Assembly (NCBI RefSeq): GCF_964340395.1
Contig: NC_135554.1
Span: 23,908,092-23,972,091, forward strand
Direction of reading: 5' to 3'
Origin: Glandiceps talaboti
Taxonomy: Eukaryota > Hemichordata > Enteropneusta > Spengelidae
DNA: 64,000 nt
Positions 1-12,900 of the stretch are shown here, one piece after another (the first letter of the stretch is position 1; every line of letters starts with the position of its first letter). The notes under the pieces are model-generated. The model searched no databases. It was given only the letters and a program-made list of their open reading frames with translations, and was not told the DNA's origin. Made by a program: the position numbers and the translations under genes.

Positions 1-934
1 ATATGAACAAAATAATCAATTACAGGTGCCTGTCAATATGTGATAGATATTAACACAATTTCCTGTTGGAAACAGTACAAAGCATGCTATTTCAAATGTT
101 GACACTGCATGAGAGTATAGCCTATTAAATCTTGGATTGGTCTGGAGAGCTTCTTGAAATAATAACACCAAGATAAGTCTCTTGGCCATTCATAAAATTG
201 AGTATTGGTATTTATGATATGAATCTATCAAACGATGTCAAGTTCAGGCTACTGAGACTGGTTTGAATGTGAAGTACATACATTTTTAGGTTTACATCAT
301 TATCGTTACTAACCAGTGCTAACCACCTTGGGAGTACCCTGTGATTATAATGTTATAACTTTTATGGTAGGTCAAGTCATAGAAGGGAGGAGGTGTAATC
401 AATGTTGCAATTATTTCCTAAAGTTCAAAATGTTATACATGATTCTAGAGTGTGTAAACTTGAATTATGCTTCTAGACTGATTTCACAGAAGTTCTTGAA
501 AAGTACAAATGTTTTCCTGTATGTCTTTCAATCAGAGCAAATACTGAAACTTTTCAATTGAAAAGTTGAAGATGGAGGTGTGGATTTTTTATAAGAATTT
601 GTAGAAAATCAGTAATTGTTTTAACATATGGCAGGATTGTATACAGTAAGTGTTTGTTCTGTTTTTGGCAAAAGGCAAAATGTGATTTGAACCTGATGTC
701 ATGACACCTACCAGTAGTTTTTCTTAACTTTGATACACTTTATGATATTTACTGTGTTTGAATCAATGCAATCAAGTCTTTAAATGTAGAATATAAGCAC
801 CCGGTTCCTTAGAAAGTAATTGCGGAGTGTTTTGAAATTCGCATATTGTAATGAAATGACATCGCATGTGAATGAAGTTGTTTTAATATCTTAGAATCCA
901 AGGACATACCTCATTTCTCTGCAATTATACTGTG

Positions 935-1345
935 CATAATTATTAACACTGTGGTATGCATGTTAATGTAAGTGCATATAGTTCTGTGCATATTAATGAC
1001 ACCGATATGCATATTAATGTCAGTACATAGAACACTGTATATTAATGACACTGATATGCATATTAATGTCAGTACATAGTACAGTGCATATTAATGACAC
1101 TGATATGCATATTAATGTCACTGCATAGTACTGTGCATATAAATGACACTGATATGCATATTAATGTCAGTACATAGTACTTTGCATACTGGTTAATAAC
1201 ATGCATATTTATGACTGCATAATAGTACGCATATTAATAACACTGAATAATAATTATACATAACTGTATGCATATTGATGGCATTGTATTACTATATGCA
1301 TATTAATTGTACTGTAGAAAGATTATGCATATTAATGACAGATTT
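935..1345. repeat. 49-bp minisatellite built on TATGCATATTAATG
   Basis: The motif TATGCATATTAATG recurs at about 49-bp spacing (near 1001, 1051, 1100 and 1149), linked by variants of TCAGTACATAGTAC. More degenerate units continue on both sides. Each unit carries GCATATTAAT, which fits the GCAT-n-TAAT pattern bound by class III POU proteins. That binding is only inferred. Confidence 0.8.
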
Positions 1346-2932
1346 GATATCTAAGTCTCATTTGTGATCACAGGGTAAATATTTTATCCTTGCAAACAGT
1401 AAACAAATAGTGGATGGTTGAGATAAGATGACAAAAGTACCGAGATTGTCATAAGAGCTTCAAGATATACTTGATATGTACACTGGATTCCAAATTGTTA
1501 AAATTAAGGGAGGCAGAATTGATTTTAGAAGTACTGAAAGTTGGTGATACAGTCTTGGTAAAACAGGTGTTTCTCTTGCAGTTTTCCAATTGGTGTACCT
1601 AGACGTGGAAAAATGTTCATAAAAAGATTGTTTTCAAAGCTCTGGTAGAGACCACAACTTGTATCATGGTCAGAAGGATTACTATTGTAATGAAATAAGA
1701 GCTATAACTCAGTTTACAAAAAAATGTGCGATTTATAGGGATTAATGGAAGAGAAACCACACAAAATTTTACCCAAAATACAAGTACCATAATTAACATT
1801 TTTTTATATGCTTTTTTTTTCAATGCATGATGTCCAGTACTGTAGGAGTGTGTAAGGAGAGAGAAAGAACACTATTAAGATGATTGTAAATTTATAAAAT
1901 ATTTCCCACACTCTAAAAACTTACAGTGAGAAAGAAAATAGAGAAAATATGCTAAGTGACTGATTAATCTATACTACATAACTGGTCTGCTTGATATTTG
2001 ACAGTTTCATAGTTCCTTTTTGGTTGCTGGTTTAAGGTATCCATGAGATGTCATGTGATATTTGTAAATCAAGCATGAGTTGTCCATGTGCCAACCGTGT
2101 GATTTTTTGCAAATCACTGCAAATTAATCAAAATCTGAATAATATGTAAATGAGCTAATTAGCATAGTTTGAGGCAAAATATGGCAGACTGCATATTGGT
2201 TGCTACCACATACAAATGTCAATTTTGATCTTGTTAGTTTAAATAGATAGATTTAAGACTATTTAGTAGTATACGTAAGATGATAAAATGATGTTAAAAA
2301 AAAAAGAATTATGCATATAGGTATTATAGCGTTCAGAAAGTAAGACAAGAAACATATAGCTAACTTGCACTTTACAACTACATGAACTACTGTAAGTTGA
2401 TACAAATGAATCAAAATTCAATTCATTTATTTATTGCATAGTTACATTGTGATAATTACCAGTAGCATGTATATTAATGTAGTCATTAGCATAAATGCAC
2501 ACAGTATTTTTATGAGCTGATACAAGTAAAACATCCTTACCATGGGAATTAGTAATGGACTATGTGATGTTTTGTATTTGAAAGGATCATTTTATTTTTT
2601 TACGTTTCTGTTTTCATAAAGGGCATCATAACAATACTTGTGCATTTTTAAAAATAATTTTAAAATACAATCAACTTGTTACGTTAAGTGTTTTTGATGT
2701 AGACTGTCAGCTTTGTTTTTATATAAACTTCACTATTGTATTCAACAGTTTGTATATGTTATAGCACTTTCACCCTATCAACATAAACTTTAATTTCAGC
2801 TTGTGATGTTATTTGCAATGTAATTATAATGTGGTAACTACTTTGCATATAGATTCAAATTGGAAAGCACTGTGTATGTTCTATATGTAATTTATATAGA
2901 GTATGTATATATTCTACATATAATTTGCATAA

Positions 2933-2994
2933 AATCTGCATGTTTGATATGCAATTTGCATAGAATTTGCATTTGTTCTACATATAATTTGCAT
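2933..2994 (+). promoter_or_regulatory. cluster of four exact octamer motifs (ATTTGCAT)
   Basis: ATTTGCAT, the canonical POU/Oct octamer, occurs exactly at 2933-2940, 2954-2961, 2965-2972 and 2987-2994. Near matches follow at about 3015-3022 and 3035-3042. All are in the same orientation. The surrounding DNA is a degenerate AT-rich repeat, so the cluster may be a by-product of local duplication rather than a selected enhancer. The nearest gene is HYI copy 1, whose 3' end is about 2.1 kb away. Confidence 0.35.
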
Positions 2995-4149
2995 ACTATT
3001 TGAATGTCTTTGCACTTTGCATAGAAATTAGCTATTTTGCATCACAGTAATCATTTAAAAAGCCTGCAGAGATCATGATAATAAAAATCTGTGGCTCTGT
3101 TCCAGATTCCCTTTAATGGAAGTTTGTGTGGCCAATCAAAGGTTATCCACAGTAATGTTATCACCTGGTTCTTATACTTTGTGACCTAGTGCAATAGTAT
3201 TTATTCACCTAAATATTTTTATGCTAACTTTCTGTGGACTTAATATTTTTGGGTGCTACTGAGTCAAATGGTGTGAACTCAAAATAGAGAAACAATTGTG
3301 TTTGGAGATATTTTGAAACCTGTCTTTTTGTTGTTTTTGATATCATAGTTTTAGTTACACTGGGAATGGAATAGTATACAGTTATATTATGCCTTTCTTA
3401 GCCACTCAGTCAAAATAGATGCAAGGAGAAATTATAATATTATATTGCAGTGGTCTGATCAGGTACATGTCCTGCCCACTCTGATTATGTTGGAAGTTAA
3501 TATTTTCAGCCAAAGTTATCTGAAGGAAGTTAAGGGAATCCCATGGTACAGATATAATTGGTATCAAATTGTTCAACTTGGTATAGGTTGGAGTCCAATA
3601 ACAGATAACATCAGGTGATATTTGGAACATGTTTATTTTAATCATTACATTTTGTTGAATTTATATTTCCTTGTTTGTAAACAAATGAACATGTCAGTTA
3701 ACTTTGGACTTGATCAGACCTTTATTTGTAGGCATGCATATATTTGAATAAAATAGTCATTTTTTTTAAAACTAACAGAAGTAGTGTCTGGTGGTGTTGT
3801 ATTGATTTGTAAAGTAAGACCTTGCCCCAGTGATCGCTATCTATGTATAGCTACAGAATAATAAGTATCACTTTCCAAAATGGGCTAACATCTGGCTTTT
3901 TTAGTGCATAGAGGTAAAAACGATCCTCTTCTACCTCCATGAATAGTGCTCACACCAGGACGGCACTTTAAACACCTCACCATTCATGCATGTGTTAGCA
4001 AATGCCACAGGCACAATGTTATCACCAGACTAACGCAGTGTTACCATCTGGCTGACACACAGCTAGCAAAGTACTATACTGAGCTGTGCGTGATAAACAC
4101 AAGTTGTTTTGCATTAGTATCTAGCAGAAGCAGAAAGGGCTCCTGGAGA

Positions 4150-4367
4150 TGTGACTGTACACTGTGTGAAATCACATTTTTGGGCTTGAAACTGATGATC
4201 ACTGACTAGCATTTAGAATGATGTGACTGTACACTGTGTGATATCACATTTTTGGGCTTGAGACTGATGATCACTGACTAGCATTTAGAATGTTGTGAGT
4301 GTATACCGTGTGATATCACATTTTTGGGCTTGAAACGGGTGATCACTGGCTAACATTTAGAATGTTG
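4150..4367. repeat. tandem repeat, three units of 72 bp
   Basis: Units start near 4150, 4222 and 4294. They share a GTGACTGTACACTGTG-like start, an ATCACATTTTTGGGCTTGA core and a GATCACTGACTAGCATTTAG end. They differ at only a few positions, so the array is fairly young. Confidence 0.85.
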
Positions 4368-4832
4368 TGCTGGCCACATATGACAGATAATAACAGGCAG
4401 TACATTGTTAATCATGTTTCAAGCCTTGAAAATGTTCATTTAATCAGTAATACAAAGTTTGACAAAATTCTACCAAACCTAATTTAGCACTGGTAAATAA
4501 ACTGTCTGACAAAGCCTGCTGATCAGAACCAAACAATTTATACTCGGTAACCTGGAAATAAGGTTTATTTTCACTTATTTCGTTGGGAAACAAATAAACA
4601 AAAATAAGAAGTGACTAAAATGTCTTCTTGTGTATGAACTCAAAGTATGGCTCTGGTAATTAGTAAAATTTAGAGAACTATAGCTGAAGCCTGTCAACTA
4701 ACAACATTATCTAGTGGTAAAAATATCTAGATTTTACAGTATAACCTAGTGAGTATAAATGCTGAGTACCTGCAATATAGCATTTTACCTCATGCTAGAT
4801 TGTCAAAATAGAACAAGGTCGATTTATTCTCA

Positions 4833-4838
4833 TGAATG
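4833..4838 (-). terminator. possible polyadenylation signal of HYI copy 1
   Basis: AATAAA on the minus strand, about 295 bp past the HYI stop codon. I see no equally clear signal at the matching place in copy 2, so this is only a candidate. Confidence 0.3.
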
Positions 4839-4986
4839 TCTATAGTAATGCAGGTGTAGTACATGGATCAAACATTTTAATTATTTTGACTGCAGAGGAG
4901 TTACTTCCATTTTATATTGAATTTCACTTTTGCTTCTTCTTGACAACACTGTCTAAAAGCAAGTATTTATGTAATACATAACCCCT

Positions 4987-5037
4987 CATCATCATCATCA
5001 TCATCATCTGTGATCATCATCACTTTACAATAATGTA

Positions 5038-5079
<42 letters not shown>
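4987..5079. repeat. (CAT)n trinucleotide repeat in HYI copy 1 3' region
   Basis: Two runs of CAT/ATC trinucleotides lie just past the HYI stop codon. The corresponding place in copy 2 has a longer mixed CAC/CAT array (15329-15447), so this microsatellite has expanded differently in the two copies. Confidence 0.9.
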
Positions 5080-5132
5080 AATCATTAACTTCTCAGTTTT
5101 CAATGTCCATAAAGTGTCATTATAGAAGTGTT

Positions 5133-6907
5133 TCACTTTGTGTATTTCTTCATCCAACCAAGGCTATCCACAGTTTTCTCTGTTAACAAAACATAACACA
5201 TGAAATAAATCAGAGATACATTCATTTACAATATTATCTAAAGCATAGATGACACACTTATACATCGCAATGTAATAACAGACTCTGTAAGTTACTGTAA
5301 GTACAAGCTTACTTTGCATGTAAAAATTCATCTAATTCAGTTTTTTAACAAACCCGAAAGTTTTACTTCTGGACTTAATTAATAGTCATGACAGTCACAA
5401 ACCATTAGCGGTCCAAGTGCAACAAACCCGCGGGCTTGCCTGGCGAAAACGGGTGTCATAAAAGTTGTTTGCATCTCTAAAGCTGTTTGTAGCGTTACTT
5501 ATAATAGCCTAATAAATTGATAACAACTGATATAAGACGGAGATAAGGTTTGCCTCAATTGCAGTCCATGCAGACGGCCGAATAGAGGTTTTACAGCTGT
5601 TTACTTGTGTTATGTAAGAGCCCATCATCACATGTGTAAATATTGGTACTCTTTGATAACAAGTCCACTTGCTTGGCTAATGGCTTGTCCCAGTAATGAC
5701 AATCAATAGCAAGTAGAATAAACTTAGTATGTGATATTCACAACCTATGTAACCATGGTAACCATTATATCCAGTTCTACCTGTTGCTGGTTTCTATTTA
5801 CATCTTATATAACCATGGTAACCATCACATCTAGGCTTACCTGATGGTGTATATTCACACCCTATGTAACCATGGAAACCATCATATCCAGTCTTACCTG
5901 TTGTTGGTTTATATTCACACCCTATGTAACCATCATATTTAACTTCTTCCAGTAATTTAAATATGTATGGATAATTGATTTCACCAGGACTGTCTGGTTC
6001 ACCTCTGTCTGGCACTTGAGATATTTGGATGTGGCCTGTATGGTGATCAGAAAATAATGATTACTAATACTAAAACATACCACAATGAATACATTCTTAC
6101 TTCTCTATAAAGTTAATTCATTCATCTGGTCTACTCTTACTATGTTTTGGCATGTTGGTATTTTTTATTCTTTGACAGAGAAAGTTGGATGATTTAAAAG
6201 TTACCAATTCTGAACAACACCAAGTAAACTGAAAGTAGTTTTATTAAGGAAGAATGCACCTGGGGGATAAATTTCCCAGAAAATCAAAGTTCTTCAATTC
6301 TCTCTAATGGCTGCTTTATGTTCCTGGTCCTTTTGAAACAAAGAAATTTGACAGTTCACTGTCCTGTTTCCAAAGAAATCACCTATCATATTTGCATAGT
6401 TTTTGGTGGCCATATTGGATTCTAAAATGACTAAAAAAATTTACATATATTTCTTGCATATGTATATATTTTAGAAATCTGGAGCTTACACATACCACAT
6501 GCACAGTTCAGTATGTACCAGTTTTATTTCCGAGTTCACATAAAAACCCACTGAAATAGAGGATTGATGCTACATAGGAATTTAGATACAAAGATAAGAT
6601 AATTACCAATGATGGGTAGATGTTCTTTTATCAAATTTGTCAAATATCCATCTGTTCTTTGAGCATGGAAAAAATCCTGGAATAAACAAAAAAATGTCTT
6701 GGTTAATATCAGGATGCACAGCATATCTTCCATGATAAAAGAGCAGAAATCAGTGATGACACACAGTCCCTAAAAAGTAAAAAGTATGAAGTTAAAATCA
6801 ATGATGACACAGTCCCTAAATAGTAAAAAGTATGAAGTTAAAATCAGTGATGTTTCAAGACTCTTTTCTGATGGTGCAAGGGGACATAGTAAAATGACCC
6901 TGTGTAT

Positions 6908-6971
<64 letters not shown>

Positions 6972-9900
6972 ATCATCTTACTTCTTAGTGAGATTTAATT
7001 AAATACCATGTTAGACTACTTAACCTCAGTTGACTTGAGTTGTACAACAAATGAAGCACATAATGGCTACCCAGTCTTAGCAACAAAACTATAATCTCTA
7101 TAGGGTGAATATAATGAGAAATGACCACCTGTGAAACTCAAGACTGAAAGTACGTTTGAAGTGATGTCCAATGTCCAACAAACTGTGGCCTTTGGCACAG
7201 ATGTACATATTATTCTAAGGTAGAATACAAAAGCAACTGAACTAAGACATTAGTACTGAAAACAGGTATGACTTCACATGATACTAGAAATTGTACAATG
7301 CTTATAAAATATGTAGTAATTTTGAAATATTTACCAGTTGAAGTTTGACGTTTGGGTGATTTATTTTCTTGATAAGGTCAATACCTGTATACAGGATGAC
7401 AAATAGAAGGGAAAAGATTAACAACTCTGGTGAAATGGATTTATCCTCATTTTCAAGTCATATAATTAACCTTATAATAATATATTATGAGAGAAATTTC
7501 TTCAAAAGCAAGCAAGCATGCACAGGTGAGTAAAGTAAGTTGACAGGATATACATAAGACCATATAACATAGTATATAGCAATGTCTACTCAGAACATAA
7601 TGTAATGTTAAAATGCAGCCACATGTGTACATCACAGGGATCTTATAATGCTTTGAAATCCTAGCCAGTGTAATGCTTTGAAAAACTATGTTTCAGCATG
7701 AAATTTACATGATTTATGAAAAACTTTTCCCCTGAAATGAACTCTGACATGATGCAAATATTAAAGCCAAAATTCATCTTTCTCTGATGGGGGTATTTGT
7801 TTGCACACAAGTAACTACTAGTTGGGAGAAGGGTATCAGCCTGGTGGCTGGAACTAAAGTGATCGCAGACACTACGCAGTGCATCATGTTAATCAACAAA
7901 AAGTTCTTCACCCAGAGATATATACCGATTGACCTTTGAACTTTGACTTACCTTGTGATTGTGTGTTAAGGAAGTACTTGTTTCCAAGTGCACTAATGGG
8001 TTCAATGACGGCCAATATACCCTCCTAATGGCGAAATAACAACATTTACAATCAAAGTCAGTTGCTATGTAAGTTTCCTTTACTAAGCCTTGCATTTATG
8101 GCTTGCATCTATACTTAGCATGATTAGAAGTGTGAAGTGTGACTTCAAGAAAAGGATTTTCAATGTACGATAACAGCATCTCTTCATGTTTTTTGAGTTG
8201 ATAGACCCTCTGTTTATGGAATATCTAACAAACATTCTTTTTGAATCACACTCTCTATCACCAGATCAAAACAAAGCTCATCACACTGAAGGACATTATT
8301 GACACCATAGGCATGTATCCTGGTGAAAAATGATAAATCATTGCTGAAATTCAGGACTTTTCCTAAAATAATAGTTCACAGTATTCTTCTGAAATAATTT
8401 GTCACTTCTACAGTATCCAAAGTTAAAATTTGATATGAATTGAAAACACCGCCAACATAGTACACGCGTACACACACACACACACACATACCACACACAC
8501 ACATACCACACACACACACACACACACATACACTTACTCTTTTTTTCTATATTTTTGTGTTGTTTAACCGACTAACCAACTCATCATCTTTGTGTTGATA
8601 TGAAACATGCTGGGGTAATATTGAAATGGGGTCGTCCATACAGACATTGGTGACTGATTGAGTAAAACTCATGATGTCAGTATACCAGGACAGTCTAGGG
8701 ATGTCTCATGGTTAATTGCTCTTGAAAGACTTATACAGACATTTGATTGAACTTACTTGTTGCAGTTTATCACCTGCATATCGTAAGTTTTCAATGAAAA
8801 CAGTCTCCATATCTTGTAATAATTTGCTTCTGTCTGAAGGATCATGTTTAGGAACTATCCCAGCTGTTACATGCATTCTGAAAACATTTGAAAGGGTAGA
8901 TTTCATGATACAGTTCACATCTGCCAAGACTGCATAGACAGCTTACAACTATATATAACTGCAAGTAGTGGTTTCTAATCACAATTGTTCACTTTTTTAA
9001 TCACCAAGAATAAACTGACTAGAGTTTTAAATTTTGACTCAAAAGATACAATATTGAATATACCATCACTGGTACCAACTCTGCAGCTATTTTTGAAAGA
9101 ATTAAGTTACATATCAAAAGAGTGTGCCTAAAATTAGTAAAATGTGGGCTAAAACTTTGGTCAAGGATGCCAACCATATGGCAATACACAAAGCAGTTAC
9201 ATCAGTCCACACAAATTAATCCTCACTCTTCCAAGTGGGTATTATTTGTAAACAAGTAAATTACTAGTTGGGAGAAAGAGGATTACGACATAGATATTCA
9301 GACTGGCTGAGAATTGCCAGTGACTTCAGCCATGAAATACTGAGAAATGATGACTTTTCAAATGAGGCCTTTATAGGCATAGTACAAAATGGTGCACGTC
9401 CAACTCGGCCCATTTCCAACTCGGCCCACCAACTCGGCCCACCGTCTGTCAACTCGGCCTACTCTCTGTCAACTCGGCCCACCAACTCGGCCCACTCTCT
9501 GCCAACTTGACTATAGATATTTAGTCCGCTATTCGTCAATTCGTAAATAGTCAAGATGTACAACTCGACGTGATTGTAACTTCAAAACCGAAACACTTTG
9601 AAATAAATGATTGCGTTTATTACTAACGTATCGCCCACTTCGACACGACATGCACTCTAAAATGGGTTGATCTTTTTTTATTAATCGTTGAAAATGACAG
9701 AAACATTTTCCTCATGACGTGCGTGGGCCGAGTTGGCATGTAAATGGGCCGAGTTGGCATGTAAATGTGCTGAGTTGGCATGTGAATGGGCCGAGTTGGC
9801 GATGGGACGAGTTGGCAATGGGCCGAGTTGGTCCTACCCCGTACAAAACTATTGCCACTCTCATTTCCTTGCTTCAGAATAGCACTCCTAGTGGCTAAAC

Positions 9901-12900
9901 TTTACAACCTTTTGTCTTTTTTTTCATCTGACAACATATGGTATATTGTTCCACCTGTGTGATTCATTTTGACTTCACAATTGTGCCACCTAGGTGAGTA
10001 ATCCTGATCAATGTCGGGGGGGGGGGGGGGGGGGGGGGGGGGTGCATAGAGGTCAAGGTCATGTCAAGTTCAAGATATGTTCAACTTATTGTTTCTCAAC
10101 AGTGAGTATAAGGTAGAGCACACCAAGTACACACACCTGTAGAACACAAAAAGTCATGGCCACTCAACTGTTGAAAACGTAAAGTCACTTACCTGCAACA
10201 CTTCAGTCCTTTAGCATACTCAATGGATAAATCTAACATTTCTTTGAAATACTGTTGACGTCCTGGCAGTGATGCAAAACCCAGCTCACCCTTAGCTATC
10301 TCACCTGTAAGACAACAAGCCATTGAGAATGACATAGTCCCCGCTATGATTGGGTTTTAAGGAATTAGCACTACTCTGATCACGCAACAACACTTGTGAA
10401 CCTAAATCAAACAGACTTAGATATGTTGTGTCTGCTTGTCGGACATGGAACATGCCTACAACAATAAAGGATTGGTCGGGTATGGGGGATCATACATGTA
10501 TCAATATGAAAATGGATATGCAAATGTATGTCATAGAACACTGTCCTAATACCAACTCTGAATGAGATCTGTTCAAGCATGTCTGAGTTATGGCTTTGGA
10601 CATGGAAAATTCACAAACAAAATGGCTGCCAGGCAGCCATATTGGATCGTATCATGACGAAAATGGATATGCACATGTATGTCACAGAACACTGTCCTAA
10701 TACCAACTTCGAATGAGATCTGTTCAAGCATGTCTGAGTTATGGCTTTGGACATGGAAAATTTGCAAACAAAATGGCTGCCAGGCAGCCATATTGGATCG
10801 TATCACAGTGAAAATGGATATGCACATGTATGTCATAGAACACTGTCCTAATACCAACTTTGAATGAGATCTGTTCAAGCATGTCTGAGTTATGGCTTTG
10901 GACATGGAAAATTTGCAAACAAAATGGCTGCCAGGCAGCCATATTGGATCGTATCACAATGAAAATGGATATGCACATGTATGTCATAGAACACTGTCCT
11001 AATACCAACTTTGAATGAGATCTGTTCAAGCATGTCTAAGTTATGGCTTTGGACATGAAAATTCACAAACAAAATGGCTGCCAGGCGGCCATATTGGATC
11101 GTATCATGACAACAATGAATATGCACATATATGCCATAGAACACTGTCCTAATACCAACTCTGAATGAGATCTGTGTGAGCATGTCTGAGTTATGGCTTT
11201 AGACAGGGAAAATTCACAAACAAAATGGCTGCTAGGCGGCCATATTGGATCGTATCATAAAACAAATTGACGTGCATATGTATGCCATAGCATGTTGCCC
11301 CTGTACCAAGTTTGAAAAAAAATCGGTACAGGCATCTCCAAGAAACGGCTGCGGACGGACGGACGGACGGACACACGGACGCACGGACGCACGGACGCAC
11401 GGACGGACAGACGGAACCCAATCCATAAGTCCCCGTTCCGGACTTCGTCCGCGGGGACTAACAATTAATATGCATTGTACTGATTCAAAAATTTGTACTT
11501 TGTTAATTTCACTATTACAAAGAAAGCCTAAATAAATGTCCCTGAATCAAAACGATCGGCTAATGGAAGTTGGGGCACAAAGTGGCTATAAGTCATTCTA
11601 GAAATGACCACTTGAGGTCGGATCATTGGGGCATATTTAATTATTATTTGCAAAGCTCGAGCACTTGAAATAGGGATGGGTCTTTCAGTAAATTTTATCC
11701 CAAGGACAACTATTGAAGCACATAAGCTGTTACTTCATTTACAAATGGTTTTTGATTAAAATATATCCTGAGTCACAGAAAGTAAATTATTTAATGTTAT
11801 TTATCACCCATCATGCATTAGAGTTGGACAGACAGTGTGTTTTCACTATCACATCTGTTTGTCTATATGTGATTTTTGTTTTGTTTTGTTTTGTTTGTTT
11901 GTTTGTTTCATGACATTATTTACAAAACTAGCTAACAAAATCCCATGGATACAGAAATTGAAATTGTATTTTCACCCATTTGAACAAAAATAGTTAATTT
12001 TTCAAAGTAAGGACTAATGAAAAAAATTATGTGGTTCCGGTTAAGCTCAATTGTAGAATAGGTGGGGGAGGTAGATTTTTAATTTTATTTTATTATATTT
12101 TGTTTTCATGTGCGAGTGTCTAGTTCGGGTTTTCCATTGTTTTCCAAATGGTCTCTGTGTTGTTTATTTCTTCCTATCAGATGTACAGCCATTACAGATT
12201 GGAAGGACAGTTTTCTTTTGTCTTTTTAAAGTGGCCATATGGATGAGAATATGGTATTTATTTTGGATTTTTATTTGATAAAACAGCTTCACCATGTTTT
12301 TCTACTTGAAAAAATAATGTGAAATAACATATACCAAGTCCATGTTCATAACTCAATACATTGCAAAAAGATGCAAAAAGTGTAAAAAGTTTGTTATTGT
12401 ACGTACAATAACAAACATTTTACACATTGTTTAATGTTTTGCCGTTTATTGAGATGTGAACATGGACTTGGTATATGTTATTTTGCAATATTTTTTCAAG
12501 TAGAAAAACATGGTGAAGCTGTTTTATCAAATAAAAATCCAAAATAAATACCAATTTCTCATCCATATGGCCACTTTAAGTTGATGTCAGTTTCCACATC
12601 CAATATTTCTTGTGAGACTTGACAATTTTTGCAATATTTTTTTTCTCGAATAAGTAAAAAAAAAAAACGTTTAGGGTCGGCAGTTAAAAGCTAGATGGGG
12701 TCGGGTAACCGCAGAACCAAACAATTATTTTTTTTAGGCCAAACATATTTGGGTTGCCATGTTAACCTTGAACCTCCATCAAAATATAACAGTTCCTGTC
12801 AGACAGTCTTTCATAATGTTTCCTCTAAATCAATACTAACGTTTTGAGAATAGTAATATTTTTTATTTCACCCATTTGGGTTGTCATGGTAATCACTGAT

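Larger units (their letters stand above)
1..4880. other. AT-rich region without a recognisable gene
   Basis: No open frame here resembles a known protein, and the short frames lack coherent splice sites or domain motifs. The stretch contains the 49-bp minisatellite, the octamer cluster and the 72-bp tandem repeat listed separately. It ends where the HYI duplication unit begins (about 4880). It could hold regulatory DNA or the 3' part of a neighbouring locus, but nothing in the sequence decides this. Confidence 0.5.

Noticed and set aside
6770-6998. Overlapping frames rich in Cys-Val or Thr-His
   Set aside because: Translation of the (CA)n array; the same applies at 16840-17079, 18094-18276, 38015-38655, 58473-58667 and 59839-60263.
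10588-11183. Repeated similar frames on the minus strand ([20 protein letters not shown])
   Set aside because: They repeat with the 150-bp tandem unit of a non-coding element; the open frame comes from the unit length being divisible by three.
10520-11340. CRISPR-like array
   Set aside because: Units are head-to-tail without unique spacers; this is a tandem repeat inside a eukaryotic transposon.
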